From an uncultured Collinsella sp. (GTDB taxonomy: Bacteria > Actinomycetota > Coriobacteriia > Coriobacteriales > Coriobacteriaceae), in the NCBI GenBank assembly GCA_958407465.1, contig CATYIV010000001.1, positions 1-64,000 of the forward strand: a stretch of 64,000 bases of DNA, given 5' to 3'. A model generated the notes under the pieces. It worked only from the letters and a program-made list of their open reading frames with translations, did not search any database and was not told where the DNA came from. The first letter of the stretch is position 1. The number at the start of each line of letters is the position of its first letter. A program made the translations under genes and the position numbers. Shown piece after piece: positions 9,300-15,902 of this stretch.

Positions 9300-10148
9300 C
9301 TACTCCTGCGCGTCGAAATCGGGGCGTATGGCCAGGTAGCCCGCGAGTGCTTCCTCAGTGGCGGTGTAGTAGGTCATGGTCCCGTCGAGCTTGGCAATCT
9401 CGGCCATCTCATCTTCGGTGAGGGAGAAGTCGAAGATGTTCGCGTTGTCGGCGATGTGGGCGGGGTTCTTGGAGCCGGGGATGATGGAGGTGCCCATCTG
9501 CACGTGCCAGCGCAGGATCACCTGGGCCGGGGTCTTGCCGTACTTCTCGGCGAGAGTGACGAAGACGGGCTCCTCCAGAAGACCTTTGTCGCCGTGGCCG
9601 AGCGGGTACCACGCCTCGATCACCGTGCCGCACGGCGCGAGGTAGGCACGCAGGTCGCGCTGGGCGTGGTAGGGGTGGCACTCAACGGTCATGAGCTGCG
9701 GCTTGATGTCGGCGACCTCGATGACCTCGGCGATCTTGTCTTGCGGGAAGTTGGAGAGGCCGAGGGCGCGCACCTTGCCCGCGCGGCACGCCTCCTCCAT
9801 CGTGCGCCACGCGGCCGGGTAGTCGCCTACCGGCTGGTGCAGGATGAGCATGTCGACGTAGTCGAGCCCCAGGCGCTGGAGCGTGGCGTCCACCGCGGGC
9901 ATGCCCGCGTCGTAGACGCTCGGCCAGAGCTTGGTGGAGACGAAGATCTGGCCGCGCGCGATGCCGCTCTTGGCGATGGCACGGCCCACGGCGCGCTCGT
10001 TCATGTAGGCGTTGGCGGTGTCGATGTGCTCGTAGCCAGCCGCGAGCGCGGCGGTTGCGGCCGCCTCGGCCTCGGCCGGGGCCATGAGGAAGGTGCCCAA
10101 ACCCTCGATGGGCATCTCTACGTCGTTGTTGAGCTTCAGATACTCCAT
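9300..10148 (-). CDS. Aldo/keto reductase
   Basis: Cytoplasmic NADPH-dependent reductase of 282 residues. The tetrad is D43 and Y48 (HIDTANAYMNE), K73 (VSTKLWPS) and H104 (LILHQPVGDY), and the cofactor loop reads SIIPGSKNPAHIADNANIFDF. The start MEYLKLNNDVEMP has AAGGAGGAGA upstream. The gene is divergent from a LysR regulator, with a near-perfect 19-bp dyad between them, so it is probably the direct target of that regulator. It is related to, but distinct from, the reductase at 8137-8988. Confidence 0.93.
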   Translation of the reverse strand: MEYLKLNNDVEMPIEGLGTFLMAPAEAEAAATAALAAGYEHIDTANAYMNERAVGRAIAKSGIARGQIFVSTKLWPSVYDAGMPAVDATLQRLGLDYVDMLILHQPVGDYPAAWRTMEEACRAGKVRALGLSNFPQDKIAEVIEVADIKPQLMTVECHPYHAQRDLRAYLAPCGTVIEAWYPLGHGDKGLLEEPVFVTLAEKYGKTPAQVILRWHVQMGTSIIPGSKNPAHIADNANIFDFSLTEDEMAEIAKLDGTMTYYTATEEALAGYLAIRPDFDAQE

Positions 10149-10229
10149 GGTCTCCTCCTTAATGGTGACTTTTCGAATACAAGGCTACGGCGTTTACTGA
10201 CGTGCGAGAAGTTCACGTTGGAATGATGG

Positions 10230-10248
10230 ATATAACCATGGGGTATAT
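10230..10248. promoter_or_regulatory. LysR-type operator candidate
   Basis: ATATAACCATGGGGTATAT is a 19-bp near palindrome (7 of 9 pairs match) located between the divergent aldo-keto reductase and LysR genes, about 30 bases before the LysR start. LysR proteins usually bind such dyads in the shared upstream region. The role is inferred. Confidence 0.45.
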
Positions 10249-10277
10249 ACGGCACATAATGCGTGACAGGAGGATCG

Positions 10278-11177
10278 ATGTACAACCCACAGCTTGACAC
10301 TTTCATCCGCGTGGCGGAGGCGGGCAGCTTCTCCAAGGCGGCACAAGAGTCCTTCATCACGCCCACGGCCGTCATCAAGCAGATGAACCTGTTGGAGTCG
10401 CGGCTAGGCCTTACGCTGTTTCACCGATCGCATCAGGGGCTTTCGCTTACGCGAGCAGGTAGGTCGCTGCTCGCCGACGCCCGCCATATCGTGCAGTACT
10501 CTCAAGAATCAATCGCACGCGCCCGCGTCGCCGAGCGCGGAGAGAAGCGCATCATCCGCGTGGGAGTGTCGCTCATGACGCCCAGCACGCCGCTCACGAA
10601 GCTGTGGCCGAAGGTGAAGGAACGTTGCCCTGGCATGAGCCTTCAGGTGGTCACGTTTGATAACACACCCTCGGCGGCGCGCGGTTTGGCGAACCTCGGG
10701 CAAGACATGGATATCGTGGTGGGGATTTTCGACGATGCCTTTCTTAAAGAGCGCGGGTGCTTGGGCCTCGAGCTTTCGCGCGAGCCGCTCTGGTGCGCCG
10801 TTCCCGTCGACAGCGAACTCGCCAAACGCGACATCGTCACATTCGACGACCTCCACAATCACAGTCTTATGCTTATACGCCGGGGCTGGAACGCCGAAAT
10901 CGACCGCGTGCGCGACGAGATACTCTTGCATCATCCTCAAATCGCGCTCGTAGACTTCCCGCAATATCGGGCGGAGGTGTTCAATCGCGGCGCGAACGAG
11001 GACCTCGCGCTTGCGACGCTGCCGTTGTGGGCCAACGTCCACCCCATGCTCAAAACCGTCCCTACCGATTGGGACTGTCTCGTGTCTTACGGACTGCTTC
11101 ATTCGCTGCAGCCCGCAGACCATGTGCGGGAGTTCCTCGATGCGGTGTCTGCCGTGCTCGAGGCAAAGCATCGATAG
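10278..11177 (+). CDS. LysR-family transcriptional regulator
   Basis: DNA-binding regulator of 299 residues. The N-terminal winged helix-turn-helix reads LDTFIRVAEAGSFSKAAQESFITPTAVIKQMNLLE, and the remainder is a periplasmic-binding-like effector domain (about 90-295). The ATG at 10278 was chosen because AGGAGG lies just upstream; a GTG further upstream would overlap the ribosome site. It is transcribed away from the aldo-keto reductase gene and probably activates it in response to a small molecule. A strong intrinsic terminator follows. Confidence 0.93.
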   Translation: MYNPQLDTFIRVAEAGSFSKAAQESFITPTAVIKQMNLLESRLGLTLFHRSHQGLSLTRAGRSLLADARHIVQYSQESIARARVAERGEKRIIRVGVSLMTPSTPLTKLWPKVKERCPGMSLQVVTFDNTPSAARGLANLGQDMDIVVGIFDDAFLKERGCLGLELSREPLWCAVPVDSELAKRDIVTFDDLHNHSLMLIRRGWNAEIDRVRDEILLHHPQIALVDFPQYRAEVFNRGANEDLALATLPLWANVHPMLKTVPTDWDCLVSYGLLHSLQPADHVREFLDAVSAVLEAKHR

Positions 11178-11225
11178 GCAATCGCGACCAGATGCGCTTA
11201 TGCCTATGGGAATAACGGGAATAAC

Positions 11226-11262
11226 AGCCTCCGGACCCTCTGGTTCGGAGGCTTTCTTTTTC
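11226..11262 (+). terminator. Intrinsic terminator after LysR
   Basis: AGCCTCCGGACC at 11226-11237 pairs with GGTTCGGAGGCT at 11242-11253 (12 bp with one wobble), followed by TTCTTTTTC. Confidence 0.8.
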
Positions 11263-11313
11263 GTTCTGCTCGGAAAGAGCCCCTTGCCAAAGCCCCTTGA
11301 GCGTCGGGCGGCA

Positions 11314-11754
11314 TTATTGAGCGTGGGCGTTATCGTAGGTATCCTTGATTTCTTCCGGCAAATCGTCGGGAATCAGCGCTTTCACTCTATCCTCGTTTCC
11401 ATCTCGGATCGCCTGCTCGTAGTACCAGCATTTGAACTTCAACATGTCCAGCGCGCGGTTCATCTTCGCGATCTCCGACTCCATGTGGGCCTTCCGCTCC
11501 TCGAACATGGCCTTGCGCTTGGGATATGTCGATGGGCCCTCCGCACACCATTCCATGAACAGTCGGATGTCCTTAATCTCCATCCCAGCCTTCTTTAAGC
11601 ATTCGATGACCCGAAGCGCCTCGAGTTCTGTATCGCCGAATCGGCGAATGCCGGACGTCCGCTCCAATCCTGGGAACAGCCCCTGCTTGTCGTAATACCG
11701 CAGTGTGGAAACGGGCAGACCGAACATCTCCGCTACCTGTCCGATTGTGTACAT
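11314..11754 (-). CDS. MerR-family transcriptional regulator
   Basis: Regulator of 146 residues with an N-terminal MerR helix-turn-helix (MYTIGQVAEMFGLPVSTLRYYDKQG), a second helix pair around GIRRFGDTELEALRVI, a coiled-coil dimerisation helix (about 80-115) and a short C-terminal tail. It resembles the AdhR/HTH-type MerR proteins that respond to aldehydes or other electrophiles. The ATG at 11754 has GGAGGG upstream. It is divergent from a promoter with a 19-bp spacer typical of MerR targets, which would drive the CMD-cupin and hydrolase genes at 12031-13772. Confidence 0.92.
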   Translation of the reverse strand: MYTIGQVAEMFGLPVSTLRYYDKQGLFPGLERTSGIRRFGDTELEALRVIECLKKAGMEIKDIRLFMEWCAEGPSTYPKRKAMFEERKAHMESEIAKMNRALDMLKFKCWYYEQAIRDGNEDRVKALIPDDLPEEIKDTYDNAHAQ

Positions 11755-11785
11755 GGTCCCTCCGGACAAATTCTGAATTTACTCC

Positions 11786-11816
11786 TTGACCTAAAGTTAG
11801 GTTTAGGCATTACCTT
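11786..11816 (+). promoter_or_regulatory. MerR-type promoter with 19-bp spacer
   Basis: TTGACC at 11786-11791 and TACCTT at 11811-11816 are separated by 19 bases, the over-long spacing that MerR activators correct by DNA distortion. The spacer contains the dyad CCTAAAG...TTTAGG (11790-11807). It reads toward the CMD-cupin gene and lies directly upstream of the divergent merR-like gene. Confidence 0.7.
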
Positions 11817-11842
11817 CATTCTCGTCAATACAAATCGGGAGC

Positions 11843-11968
11843 GCAAGGGATTTTCGCCAAAGGCGCACGCTTGTCGGAACGGTATTTGCCGGCGGCGTGA
11901 ACGAAGTGGGCGAAAGCACGGGGCATTTTGCTCTGGAGCAGGTGCAACGAATGGGCATGGGAGTCTAG
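11843..11968 (+). pseudogene. C-terminal fragment of a flavodoxin-family protein
   Basis: Without a start codon, the plus strand reads RTLVGTVFAGGVNEVGE and ends FALEQVQRMGMGV before a stop at 11966. This resembles the last strand and helix of NADPH-dependent FMN reductase/flavodoxin proteins. It lies between the MerR promoter and the CMD-cupin gene, so the original first gene of this operon was probably a flavoprotein that has mostly been deleted. Confidence 0.4.
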
Positions 11969-12030
11969 GCGCGGCTTAGCTGCGCGGAAGCAGTTTTGCA
12001 CTCAAAACCATCGACAGGAGGAAATCGATC

Positions 12031-12798
12031 ATGGCAATTAAACAGACGGCAGGTAGAGATGCCCTGGGGGACTTCGCCCCCAAATTCGCACAGCTCAATG
12101 AGGATGTGCTGTTCGGCGAGGTGTGGAGTCGAGAAGACGGGCTCTCCCTTCGAGACCGCAGCGTGGTGACGGTTGTGGCCCTGATGGCGCAGGGACTGAC
12201 GGACTCTTCGTTTAAATATCATCTGATGTCCGCAAAGAACAACGGGGTGACCAGGGCGGAGATAGCGGAAATCCTTACGCACGCGGCGTTTTATGCGGGA
12301 TGGCCCAAGGCGTGGGCGGCCTTTCGCATGGCGAAGGAGGTCTGGGCGGACGAGGACGACGGCGCCGACGCAAAGGCCCGACACCAAAACGAGATGGCCT
12401 TTCCCATCGGTGCCCCCAACGACGCATTCGCGAAGTACTTTATCGGGCAAAGCTACCTCGCGCCCCTTTCCACCGAGCAGGTCGGCATTTACAACGTTAC
12501 GTTTGAGCCCGGCTGCCGCAACAACTGGCACACCCATCACGCCAAAAGCGGTGGCGGACAGATCCTCGTCTGCGTGGCTGGTCGAGGTCTTTACCAGGAA
12601 TGGGGCAAACCGGCACAGCAGCTGTGCCCTGGCGATGTAGTAAATATCCCCGCGGGCGTAAAGCACTGGCACGGTGCGGCGCCCGACAGCTGGTTTTCCC
12701 ATCTCGCGGTGGAGGTTCCGGGCGAGGAGGCCTCCAACGAGTGGTTGGAGGCCGTGGACGACGAGCAATACCTTAAAGCGATTGACGGGAAGGCTTAG
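12031..12798 (+). CDS. Carboxymuconolactone decarboxylase-cupin fusion protein
   Basis: Protein of 255 residues with two domains. The N-terminal half (about 20-110) is a carboxymuconolactone decarboxylase-like helical domain (SLRDRSVVTVVALMAQGLTD, then GVTRAEIAEILTHAAFYAG) that lacks the CxxC of AhpD peroxidases. The C-terminal half (about 140-235) is a cupin with probable metal ligands in NNWHTHHAKS and KHWHG and the motif PGDVVNIPAG. Such fusions occur next to MerR regulators and oxidoreductases in gut bacteria; the reaction is unknown. AGGAGG precedes the ATG. It is followed two bases later by a hydrolase gene and is probably induced by the MerR protein. Confidence 0.88.
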   Translation: MAIKQTAGRDALGDFAPKFAQLNEDVLFGEVWSREDGLSLRDRSVVTVVALMAQGLTDSSFKYHLMSAKNNGVTRAEIAEILTHAAFYAGWPKAWAAFRMAKEVWADEDDGADAKARHQNEMAFPIGAPNDAFAKYFIGQSYLAPLSTEQVGIYNVTFEPGCRNNWHTHHAKSGGGQILVCVAGRGLYQEWGKPAQQLCPGDVVNIPAGVKHWHGAAPDSWFSHLAVEVPGEEASNEWLEAVDDEQYLKAIDGKA

Positions 12799-12800
12799 GC

Positions 12801-13772
12801 ATGGAGCAGTTGAAACTGACGCAGGAATGGGACAAGGTATTCCCCAAAAGCGACAAGGTTGAGCACAGCAAGGCGACCTTCCACAACCGATACGGCATCA
12901 CGCTGGCTGCCGACGTGTACGTGCCTAAGAACGCGGAAGGCAAGCTGCCCGCCATCGCCGTCAGCGGCCCGTTTGGCGCGGTGAAAGAGCAGTCCTCCGG
13001 TCTGTACGCGCAGAAGATGGCGGAGCTGGGATTTTTCGCAATTGCCTTTGACCCGTCCTATACCGGCGAGAGCGGCGGCACGCCCCGCTATGTAGCATCG
13101 CCGGACATCAACACCGAGGACTTTTGCGCAGCGGTGGATTTCCTCTCTGTGCAGGAAAGCGTTGACCCGGAGCGTGTCGGTATCATCGGTATCTGCGGTT
13201 GGGGCGGCATGGCAGTCAATGCGGCAGCCATCGACACCCGTATCAAAGCTACCGCGGCTATGACCATGTACGATATGACCCGCGTGACCGCAAACGGCTA
13301 TTTTGACGCCGAGGATTCCAAGCAGGCGCGCTTTGAAAAGCGGAAAGCGCTGAACGCGCAGCGCACCGAGGACTATAAAAACGGCAGCTATGCGCTGGCG
13401 GGCGGCGTGGTCGATCCACTACCGGAGGATGCGCCGCAGTTTGTAGCGGACTATTATGCCTACTACAAAACTTCGCGAGGCTATCATCCCCGCAGCCTGA
13501 ACTCCAACGGTGGCTGGAATGCGACGTCTTCGCTGTCATTTTTGAATATGCCGATTTTGCAATACAGCAGCGAAATCCGCTCTGCTGTGTTGCTGGTGCA
13601 TGGCGAGAAGGCGCACTCCCGCTATTTCAGCGAAACCGCGTACGGCAAGCTGACGAGGGACAACAAGGAATTGCTCATTATCCCTGGTGCCAGCCACACC
13701 GACCTTTACGATCAGATGGACATCATTCCGTTTGGAAAGCTGAAGGCATTCTTTGAGGAATACCTGAAATAA
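12801..13772 (+). CDS. Alpha/beta hydrolase fold protein with Trp at the nucleophile position
   Basis: Protein of 323 residues with an alpha/beta-hydrolase core: an oxyanion-side block IAVSGPFGAVKEQ, a nucleophile-elbow region VGIIGICGWGGMA (residues 127-138) and late Asp/His elements LLVHGEKAHS and IPGASHTDLYD. In related enzymes the elbow reads CGSGG, so W134 sits where the nucleophilic Ser is expected; C132 is two residues earlier. The protein may be non-catalytic or use another residue. It starts two bases after the CMD-cupin gene, so both form one operon. Codon use looks less GC-biased than neighbours, suggesting transfer from a Firmicute; this is a visual impression. Confidence 0.85.
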   Translation: MEQLKLTQEWDKVFPKSDKVEHSKATFHNRYGITLAADVYVPKNAEGKLPAIAVSGPFGAVKEQSSGLYAQKMAELGFFAIAFDPSYTGESGGTPRYVASPDINTEDFCAAVDFLSVQESVDPERVGIIGICGWGGMAVNAAAIDTRIKATAAMTMYDMTRVTANGYFDAEDSKQARFEKRKALNAQRTEDYKNGSYALAGGVVDPLPEDAPQFVADYYAYYKTSRGYHPRSLNSNGGWNATSSLSFLNMPILQYSSEIRSAVLLVHGEKAHSRYFSETAYGKLTRDNKELLIIPGASHTDLYDQMDIIPFGKLKAFFEEYLK

Positions 13773-13883
13773 GGTGTGTCTTGATTTAATGCCAAGCCTC
13801 CAGCAACGATTCTTCTAAAGAGTGGGAGTAGCTGAAACGAGGCGATTGAATAACTCCATACGTTTTGGTTAAAACAAAAAAAT

Positions 13884-13903
13884 ATGCCGCGCGCCTGCGG
13901 CAT
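13884..13903. other. Small hairpin before the FMN reductase gene
   Basis: ATGCCGC and GCGGCAT (7 bp) enclose a 6-base loop. On the minus strand a T-rich tract follows, as in a terminator, yet no minus-strand gene ends here. It may shape the leader of the gene at 13921 or be a relic. Confidence 0.35.
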
Positions 13904-13920
13904 GAAGAAGGGAGATTCTT

Positions 13921-14451
13921 ATGCATATCGTTGTATTGAGCGGTAGCCCGCGTAAGGGCGCCAATACCGACACCATGGTCGAGGCGTTTGCCGAGACCGC
14001 GCGTGAGGGCGGCAATACGGTCGAGGTCGTCCGCGTTGCCAACAAGAAGATCGCCGGCTGTCTGGGATGTCAGTACTGCTTCGCCCACGAGGGCACTTGC
14101 GTGCAGAGGGACGACATGGCCAACGTGATCGAGTCGCTGAAAGACGCCGACATGGTCGTCTTCGCCTCGCCTATCTACTGGTTTGATATCACTGCGCAGG
14201 AGAAGGCCGCCATCGACCGCCTGTACGCCTTCGGTGCTACGGGCTTCCCGTTCACCAAGACGGCCCTTTTGCTTGATAGCCACAGCGAGGGCGTCTATGA
14301 TGCGGCGATTGCTATGTACAGGGCCACATGCGCGTACTGCAAGTGGGAGGACCAGGGCATTGTCACCATCAGCGGTATGACCGAGCGCGACAGCATGGCA
14401 TCCTCGCCCAAGTTGGAAGAGGTGCGAGAGCTCGCTCGTAAGCTGGCTTAA
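13921..14451 (+). CDS. NADPH-dependent FMN reductase / flavodoxin family protein
   Basis: Flavoprotein of 176 residues. The N-terminal strand-loop VVLSGSPRKGANTD is the FMN-phosphate site of the FMN reductase family, and FASPIYWFDITAQEK is the second conserved block. Four cysteines (C47, C50, C53, C60) in GCLGCQYCFAHEGTC are arranged like a shortened iron-sulfur flavoprotein motif, so an Fe-S cluster or a redox thiol is possible. The ATG has AAGGGAGA upstream. It lies downstream of the CMD-cupin/hydrolase operon but 148 bases away, so co-transcription is uncertain. Likely role: reduction of quinones, azo or nitro compounds. Confidence 0.9.
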   Translation: MHIVVLSGSPRKGANTDTMVEAFAETAREGGNTVEVVRVANKKIAGCLGCQYCFAHEGTCVQRDDMANVIESLKDADMVVFASPIYWFDITAQEKAAIDRLYAFGATGFPFTKTALLLDSHSEGVYDAAIAMYRATCAYCKWEDQGIVTISGMTERDSMASSPKLEEVRELARKLA

Positions 14452-14463
14452 AGGCAAGAAGAA

Positions 14464-14530
14464 CGCATGGCAATCGGTGTTGGTGGAAATGCTTGCTGTC
14501 CTTACCAAGAGGAATGCTGATTGCCATGCG
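14464..14530. repeat. 12-bp perfect inverted repeat between convergent genes
   Basis: CGCATGGCAATC (14464-14475) and its complement GATTGCCATGCG (14519-14530) enclose 43 bases. With wobble pairs the RNA stem could reach about 18 pairs. No T-run follows on either strand. It may act as a barrier between the FMN reductase gene and the ATPase gene. Confidence 0.6.
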
Positions 14531-14559
14531 CTGAAGTCCTTGCGGACAATCTCGACGCG

Positions 14560-15654
14560 CTAGGAGGCCTTCTCGCTCAGGAATTCCCTGAACGCGGGGA
14601 TGTCAAAGCCAACGAGACCACGCCCGCGCTCTCCGATGACGCCGTCCTCCAGGAGGCGGCGTTTGTATTGGCTTGCGTAGTTGCTGGCGACGCCCATGCG
14701 TTTGGCTATCTCCGAGACTTTACTGGGGCCAGAATCGGACAGCATCGCGAGTAAAAACTCAATGTCTTTATCGGAAAGCTCCCGATAGGTCGTTTCGAGA
14801 ATTCGATCGCGCAACTCCATGCGTGCAAGCAGGGAACCCTGCTGGACATCGGATGTACTGATTTGGGGCGAGTTTTCCGAAACATCCCAAGTGCGATATC
14901 CGACGAGCTGCATCATATAGGGAAATCCGTCGACGGCCTTCACGGCATCCTCGAGCGCTTCTGGCGTGATTGAGCGGCCTCCGGCCTCAACGGTTTTGCG
15001 GAATGCGTTTGCAATTTCAACGTCAGTGATTCGTCCCAACTGATGATATTGGGAACGCCTGAGGAACGAGACGGAATCGTTACGCAGCAACGCCGATACT
15101 TTGTAGGGCAGTCCTGCCATGAGTAGGGCAACTTTTTTACCTTCGCGTACAAAGTGCTGGTAAACAGAGGCAAATTGAAGCATTTCTTCGAGATCGACGG
15201 TGACTTCATCGATGGTGATGAGAAGTCCGATGTCATGTTTTTCGAGTTGCTTAAAGATGCCATTCATGCGCGTGCGCCAGTTGCCCTGAGCCTCTTGAGC
15301 ATATGTCCAATCGATGCCCACTGGACCAATTTGAACGCCGTTTATGCGCGCATGAGGCTGTGAGAGGTAGCTATCTGCGGCTTCTTTGGTTCGCTCGATA
15401 ATATCTTCGAGCATGCCTGGCATGGCGGAGACATTTGCTGCGATCCAACCGTGTTCAAGCGCCGTTTCTGAAAGGAGCGAGAGAAGCGCCGTCTTGCCCG
15501 TTCCCCTTGCGCCCGTAAAAATAGTCGACAGGTTTGGATCTCCCGGGCCGTTGATAAAACCACGGTTGATGTCACGCAGAATATGCTCGCGACCCGCTAG
15601 AAAGGGAGGGATACTTCCGAACGTCGGGGTAAAGGGGTTCTTGCTGTACTCCAT
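14560..15654 (-). CDS. AAA ATPase with C-terminal winged helix
   Basis: P-loop ATPase of 364 residues. The N-terminus NPFTPTFGSIPPFLAGRE leads into Walker A GARGTGKTALL, Walker B-like LLITIDEVTVD, and an arginine-finger region, followed by a C-terminal winged helix (about 300-364, KVSEIAKRMGVASNYASQYKRRLLEDGVI). The start is the ATG at 15654, after AAAGGAG; the frame runs further upstream through the repeats, which are regulatory. Related ATPases are often solitary, sometimes linked to toxin-antitoxin or mobile functions, and their role is unknown. The winged helix and three iterated palindromes directly upstream suggest autoregulation. Confidence 0.8.
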   Translation of the reverse strand: MEYSKNPFTPTFGSIPPFLAGREHILRDINRGFINGPGDPNLSTIFTGARGTGKTALLSLLSETALEHGWIAANVSAMPGMLEDIIERTKEAADSYLSQPHARINGVQIGPVGIDWTYAQEAQGNWRTRMNGIFKQLEKHDIGLLITIDEVTVDLEEMLQFASVYQHFVREGKKVALLMAGLPYKVSALLRNDSVSFLRRSQYHQLGRITDVEIANAFRKTVEAGGRSITPEALEDAVKAVDGFPYMMQLVGYRTWDVSENSPQISTSDVQQGSLLARMELRDRILETTYRELSDKDIEFLLAMLSDSGPSKVSEIAKRMGVASNYASQYKRRLLEDGVIGERGRGLVGFDIPAFREFLSEKAS

Positions 15655-15663
15655 GGTGTCTCC

Positions 15664-15718
15664 TTTGCAAGTTTTGCTAATTTTTGCAAGTTTTGCTAAT
15701 TTTTGCAAGTTTTGCTAA
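15664..15718. repeat. Three tandem 19-bp repeats upstream of the ATPase
   Basis: The unit TTTTGCAAGTTTTGCTAAT occurs three times with an exact 19-base period, ending 9 bases before the ATPase start. On the ATPase strand each unit contains the small palindrome GCAA-AAC-TTGC. Two helical turns per unit would place all copies on one face of the DNA, as for a cooperatively bound repressor. Perfect spacing and position make an operator more likely than chance. Confidence 0.85.
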
Positions 15719-15759
15719 CGACCGACCAAAGGGCATCGAAGCAGTGACGCTGACATTTT

Positions 15760-15801
15760 TTAACGCAGAAAAATAAGCAGAAATCAATTAATCTGCGTTA
15801 A
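15760..15801. repeat. 10-bp inverted repeat in the ATPase/topoisomerase intergenic region
   Basis: TTAACGCAGA at 15760-15769 is repeated as its complement at 15792-15801, with an AT-rich 22-base loop. It lies upstream of the ATPase repeats and beyond the topoisomerase terminator; its role is unclear. Confidence 0.5.
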
Positions 15802-15817
15802 GAAATAGTTGAGAAGA

Positions 15818-15869
15818 AAAGCGACGAGTCCCGGGCGCAATGCCGTTGCGCTCCGGGCCTCGTCGCTTT
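15818..15869 (-). terminator. Intrinsic terminator after the topoisomerase operon
   Basis: A long stem pairs AAAGCGACGAG with CTCGTCGCTTT and continues through CCCGGGCGCAA. Read on the minus strand it ends in CTTTTCTTCTC. It lies 34 bases after the stop of the subunit A gene. Confidence 0.8.
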
Positions 15870-15902
15870 GCAAAGTATCTAACGGTCTCGTTGCCGTGGT
15901 AC

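Noticed and set aside
15664..15718. CRISPR-like array
   Set aside because: The three units are directly adjacent without spacers and carry an operator-like palindrome.
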